From the NCBI RefSeq assembly GCF_019084045.1, contig NZ_JAHRED010000013.1, positions 1-64,000 of the forward strand: a stretch of DNA of 64,000 bases, given 5' to 3'. The stretch is from Paeniglutamicibacter quisquiliarum (lineage in GTDB: Bacteria > Actinomycetota > Actinomycetes > Actinomycetales > Micrococcaceae). The notes beneath the pieces are model-generated. The model was not told the DNA's origin. It made no database searches and was given only the letters and a program-made list of their open reading frames with translations. The translations under genes were made by a program, and so were the position numbers. This document shows, in pieces, positions 60,540 to 64,000 of the stretch (the first letter of the stretch is position 1; every line of letters starts with the position of its first letter).

Positions 60540-62576
60540 ATGACATCGACGACTGCACAAGAGCTGATCACCCGCTCCAACCGACTGGGCGCGGACAAGA
60601 AGAACACCAACTACGCCGGGGGCAACACGTCGGCCAAGGGCACCGACTGCGACCCGGTCACCGGCGAGGCCATCGAGCTGCTCTGGGTCAAGGGCTCCGG
60701 CGGGGACCTGGGAACGCTGAGGGAATCCGGGCTCTCCACGCTGCGCCTGGACCGCATGCGCGCCCTGGCCGGCGTCTATCCCGGGCTGGAGCGCGAGGAC
60801 GAGATGGTCGCTGCCTTCGACTACTGCCTGCACGGCAAGGGCGGGGCGGCCCCGTCGATCGACACCGCCATGCACGGGCTGGTTGACGCGGCACACGTGG
60901 ACCACCTGCACCCGGATTCGGGCATCGCCATCGCCACCGCCGCGGACGGAGAGGCGCTGACCGACAAGATCTTCGGTTCCAAAGTCGTGTGGGTGCCCTG
61001 GCGCCGCCCCGGCTTCCAGCTGGGCCTGGACATCGCGAAGATCAAGGAGGCCAACCCGGAGGCCATCGGCTGCATCCTGGGCGGCCACGGCATCACCGCC
61101 TGGGCCGAGACCAGCGAAGAATGCGAGGCGAACTCGCTGTGGATCATCGACACCGCCGCCGCCTACATCGAGGCCAACGGCGCCCCCGAGCCCTTCGGCA
61201 CCGTGGTGCCGGGCTTCGAGGCCTTGGGCGAGTCCGAGCGCCGGGCCCGCGCGGCCGCCCTGGCCCCCACGATCCGCGGGCTGGCCGGCGCCGACAAGCC
61301 CATGGTCGGGCACTTCAGCGACGATGCGCGCGTGCTCGACTTCCTGTCCCGCGAAAAGCTCTCCGCCCTGGCGGCCCTGGGCACCTCCTGCCCGGACCAC
61401 TTCCTGCGCACCAAGATCAAGCCGATGGTCCTTGACCTGCCGGCCACCGCCACGCTCGAAGCACAGCTCGAGCGCCTGCGCGAACTGCACACCGAATACC
61501 GCGCCGACTACCGGGCCTACTACGAGGCGCATGCCGATGCCTCCAGCCCGGCGATGCGCGGGGCCGACCCGCTGATCGTGCTGGTGCCCGGGGTGGGCAT
61601 GTTCTCCTACGGGGCGAACAAGCAGACCGCCCGGGTGGCCGGGGAGTTCTACCTCAACGCCATCAACGTGATGCGCGGGGCCGAGGCACTGTCCACCTAC
61701 ACCCCGATCAACGACGCGGAGAAGTTCCGCATCGAGTACTGGGCGCTGGAGGAAGCCAAGCTGGCCCGCCTGCCCAGGCCCAAGACCCACCAGGGGCGGA
61801 TCGCCTTTGTCACCGGCGCGGCCTCGGGCATCGGCAAGGCCATCGCCACCCGGCTGGCCGCCGAGGGCGCCTGCGTGGTGGTCGCCGACCTGGACCTGGC
61901 CAAGGCCCAGGCGGCGGCGGCCGAGCTGGGCAATGAAGATGTGGCCATCGGCGTGGCCGCAAACGTCGCCGACGCCGCGGGCGTGCAGGCGGCCATCGAC
62001 GCGACGGTGCTGGCCTTCGGCGGCATCGACCTGGTGGTCAACAACGCCGGGCTCTCGCTGTCCAAGCCGCTGCTGGAAACCACCGAGGCCGACTGGGATC
62101 TGCAGCACGACGTGATGGCCAAGGGTTCCTTCCTGGTCTCCAAGGCCGCCGCGAAGGCACTGGTGGAACAGGGCATGGGCGGGGACGTCATCTACATCTC
62201 CTCCAAGAACTCCGTCTTCGCCGGCCCGAACAACATCGCCTACTCCGCCACCAAGGCCGACCAGGCGCACCAGGTGCGCCTGCTGGCCGTGGAACTCGGC
62301 GAGCACGGGGTGCGCGTGAACGGGATCAACCCCGACGGGGTGGTCCGCGGGTCCGGGATCTTCGCCTCCGGCTGGGGCGCGAACCGCGCGGCCACCTACG
62401 GGGTCGAGGAGCAGGACCTGGGGCAGTTTTATGCCAACCGCACCATCCTCAAGCGCGAGGTCGTCCCGGAGAACGTGGCCGACGCCGTGTACGTGCTCAC
62501 CGGACCGGAGCTCACCCGCACCACCGGCCTGCACATCCCGGTTGACTCCGGCGTCGCGGCGGCATTCCTGCGATGA
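60540..62576 (+). CDS. bifunctional rhamnulose-1-phosphate aldolase/lactaldehyde dehydrogenase
   Basis: A 678-residue fusion. Residues 1-400 are a class II aldolase/adducin-type domain: KKNTNYAGGNTSAKGTD, HVDHLHPDSGIAIATAADG with zinc His ligands, and GGHGITAWAETSEECE. Residues 415-678 form an SDR: IAFVTGAASGIGKAIATRLA, NNAGLSLSKPLLE and YSATKADQAHQVRLLAVEL. It cleaves L-rhamnulose 1-phosphate to DHAP and L-lactaldehyde and converts the latter, in one chain. Fusions of this type (TIGR02632) are established. Starts at ATG 60540, after GGAG. Confidence 0.94.
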   Translation: MTSTTAQELITRSNRLGADKKNTNYAGGNTSAKGTDCDPVTGEAIELLWVKGSGGDLGTLRESGLSTLRLDRMRALAGVYPGLEREDEMVAAFDYCLHGKGGAAPSIDTAMHGLVDAAHVDHLHPDSGIAIATAADGEALTDKIFGSKVVWVPWRRPGFQLGLDIAKIKEANPEAIGCILGGHGITAWAETSEECEANSLWIIDTAAAYIEANGAPEPFGTVVPGFEALGESERRARAAALAPTIRGLAGADKPMVGHFSDDARVLDFLSREKLSALAALGTSCPDHFLRTKIKPMVLDLPATATLEAQLERLRELHTEYRADYRAYYEAHADASSPAMRGADPLIVLVPGVGMFSYGANKQTARVAGEFYLNAINVMRGAEALSTYTPINDAEKFRIEYWALEEAKLARLPRPKTHQGRIAFVTGAASGIGKAIATRLAAEGACVVVADLDLAKAQAAAAELGNEDVAIGVAANVADAAGVQAAIDATVLAFGGIDLVVNNAGLSLSKPLLETTEADWDLQHDVMAKGSFLVSKAAAKALVEQGMGGDVIYISSKNSVFAGPNNIAYSATKADQAHQVRLLAVELGEHGVRVNGINPDGVVRGSGIFASGWGANRAATYGVEEQDLGQFYANRTILKREVVPENVADAVYVLTGPELTRTTGLHIPVDSGVAAAFLR

Positions 62577-64000
62577 GTCGGCACGCACCACGCCCCGCCG
62601 GTTCCCTTGCGCCGGTGGCCGCCATCGACCTGGGGGCGACCAGCGGCCGGGTGATGCTCGGGGAGCTGGTCGACGGGAAGGTGGTGCTCACCCAGGTGCA
62701 CCGCTTCGCCAACGGGGCGCACCCGCTCTCGGACTTCGAGGAAGCGGCGGCGCCCGGCGCCCTGGCCTGGGACCTGGACGGGTTGTGGGCCGAAGTCCGC
62801 CGCGGCCTGGCCCTGGCCTTCGCCCAACGCCCCGACATCGCCTCCATCGGCGTTGATTCCTGGGCCGTTGACTATGCGCTGCTGCGCGACGGCGAGCGTC
62901 TGGGGCAGGTGCGGCACTACCGCGACCCGCGCAACGAGCGGGCGGTGGCGCAGCTGGAACAATCGTTTTCGCGCGCCGCGCTGTTTGGGCGCAACGGACT
63001 GCAGTTCCTGCCGTTCAACACCGTCTACCAGCTCGAGGCCGAGCGCGGCGAAGGCCGCCTGGCCGCGGCCGACACGCTGCTGTTGGTGCCCGACTACCTG
63101 AACTGGCTGCTGACCGGGGCGGTGCGTGCCGAGCGCACCAATGCCTCGACCACCGGGCTGCTCAACATTTCCACCGGCACCTGGGATGCCGAACTGGCCG
63201 GGCACCTGGGCGTGGCCGGGCTCCTGCCGGACCTGGTGGAACCAGGGGACACGGTCGGGATGCTGCGCCCCGAGTTGGCACACGAGCTTGGCGCCACCGG
63301 GGAAGTGTCGGTCACGGCCGTTGCCTCGCACGACACCGCCAGCGCCGTGGCGGCCGCACCCCTGGGTTCGCCGCGCTCGGCCTACGTCTCCTGCGGCACC
63401 TGGGGCCTGGTGGGCGTGGAACTGCCGCGCCCGGCCCTCACCGAGGAGGCCAGGCAGGCCGGCTTCACCAACGAGCTTGGCCTGGACGGGACGGTCCGCC
63501 TTCTCAAGAACGTGACGGGCACCTGGCTGCTGAGCGAGTCGATCAGGTACTGGAACGAATCCGCCGCCGCCGGCACCACCGGAGGGGTCACCCTTGAGTC
63601 CCTGTTGCCGGCCGTCGAGGCCCTGGAGGCCCCGGCCGTCTTGATCGACCCTGCCCAGGAGCGCTTCATGGCGCCGGGGAACCTGCCCGAACGGATCGTT
63701 GCCGCCGTCCTTGAGGCCGGTGGCGACTTGCCGGAATCGCGCGAGCAGATCCTGCGCATCATCCTGGAGAGCCTTGCGGCCAGCTTCGCCACCGAGGCCT
63801 TCGCGGCGGCCGGGCAGGGCGGTTTCGTACCCGATGCCATCCACATGCTGGGCGGCGGATCCCAGAGTGGACTCTTGTGCCAGCTCACGGCCGACCGGGC
63901 GGGCGTCCCGGTCTTCGCGGGACCTGTCGAATGCACCGCGTTGGGCAACGTGCTGGTGCAATTGCGTACGCGCTCGGGCGAGCCATGGACGATGGGCCGG
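62573..64000 (+). CDS. rhaB: rhamnulokinase, truncated at the window edge
   Basis: An FGGY kinase, at least 476 residues in the window with the C-terminal end missing at 64000. VAAIDLGATSGRVMLGELVD is the phosphate-1 loop with the ATSGR variant of rhamnulokinases, IGVDSWAVDYALL follows, and ASHDTASAVAAAP, SCGTWGLVGVELP and MLGGGSQSGLLCQLTADRAG complete it. It makes L-rhamnulose 1-phosphate for the fused aldolase, whose stop overlaps its ATG (ATGA). Confidence 0.94.
   Translation, partial: MSRHAPRPAGSLAPVAAIDLGATSGRVMLGELVDGKVVLTQVHRFANGAHPLSDFEEAAAPGALAWDLDGLWAEVRRGLALAFAQRPDIASIGVDSWAVDYALLRDGERLGQVRHYRDPRNERAVAQLEQSFSRAALFGRNGLQFLPFNTVYQLEAERGEGRLAAADTLLLVPDYLNWLLTGAVRAERTNASTTGLLNISTGTWDAELAGHLGVAGLLPDLVEPGDTVGMLRPELAHELGATGEVSVTAVASHDTASAVAAAPLGSPRSAYVSCGTWGLVGVELPRPALTEEARQAGFTNELGLDGTVRLLKNVTGTWLLSESIRYWNESAAAGTTGGVTLESLLPAVEALEAPAVLIDPAQERFMAPGNLPERIVAAVLEAGGDLPESREQILRIILESLAASFATEAFAAAGQGGFVPDAIHMLGGGSQSGLLCQLTADRAGVPVFAGPVECTALGNVLVQLRTRSGEPWTMGR

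Noticed and set aside
59361-62591. A 1076-codon open frame on the minus strand
   Set aside because: It is the antisense shadow of the MFS gene and the fused aldolase/dehydrogenase in very GC-rich DNA; it has no domain features, while the plus-strand genes match families end to end.
1-64000. tRNA, rRNA, CRISPR array, prophage or origin
   Set aside because: No cloverleaf-like run, no regularly spaced repeats, no phage structural or integrase genes and no dnaA-box cluster were found by eye; a dedicated RNA search was not possible.

Overview
The window comes from a high-GC actinobacterium, most likely Micrococcaceae (Arthrobacter or Paeniglutamicibacter type). This is inferred from the strong G/C third-position bias, a mycothiol-dependent-type enzyme, factor-independent uricase, and the fused rhamnulose-1-phosphate aldolase/dehydrogenase. 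It is a catabolic accessory region: almost every block pairs a transporter with enzymes and a local regulator. I saw no rRNA, tRNA, CRISPR array, prophage or replication origin.

Layout. (1) 1-5394: housekeeping-like small genes (ZIP transporter end, SRPBCC, HhH, GNAT, RraB, pirin, a MoaD-like/Asp-box pair, DUF998). (2) 5395-6137: decayed DNA with an IS5-type transposase remnant and a dead phosphonate-type ABC ATPase. (3) 6221-14604: two luciferase-like monooxygenases, two drug-type MFS exporters and two NAD(P)-binding proteins around a MerR regulator. Two MerR-type promoters with 20-bp spacers share one operator sequence. (4) 14723-16403: a frameshifted PRC/DUF2382 stress gene, a YnfA protein and an AHSA1-type protein. 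(5) 16481-31893: a large SorC-controlled sugar or polyol system. It holds a ribose-type ABC importer, two FGGY kinases, a GlpD-like FAD dehydrogenase, a class II aldolase relative with a changed metal site, an SDR, and a split 2-oxoacid/acetoin-type dehydrogenase (fused E1 alpha-beta, free lipoyl protein, lipoyl-less E2 core).

(6) 32301-37907: an SDR, then a sugar-acid cluster (NIPSNAP, Rossmann-SAF dehydrogenase, KdgT permease, HpaI-type aldolase, FadR-type regulator). (7) 38437-42481: urate catabolism (uraD, uraH, uricase, NCS2 permease). (8) 42621-47544: CocE hydrolase, DUF5937/ArsR regulator and AbgT transporter. (9) 48110-48507: IS481 remnant. (10) 48587-54712: IclR-controlled glyoxylate/ureide block (malic enzyme, malate synthase, DUF6986, ureidoglycine aminohydrolase). 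(11) 54855-56322: two single genes. (12) 56369-64000: LacI-controlled L-rhamnose operon, running off the right edge in rhamnulokinase.

Blocks 7 and 10 fit together: urate is degraded toward allantoin, and glyoxylate from ureides enters central metabolism through malate synthase and malic enzyme; allantoinase and allantoate hydrolase are not here. The best candidate for an undescribed system is block 5. Its two operons carry the same pair of operators with identical 18-bp spacing, so importer and enzymes form one regulon. It resembles Brucella-type erythritol loci (ABC importer, FGGY kinase, GlpD-like enzyme, SorC/DeoR-type regulator) but ends in an acyl-CoA-forming oxoacid-dehydrogenase module instead of isomerases.
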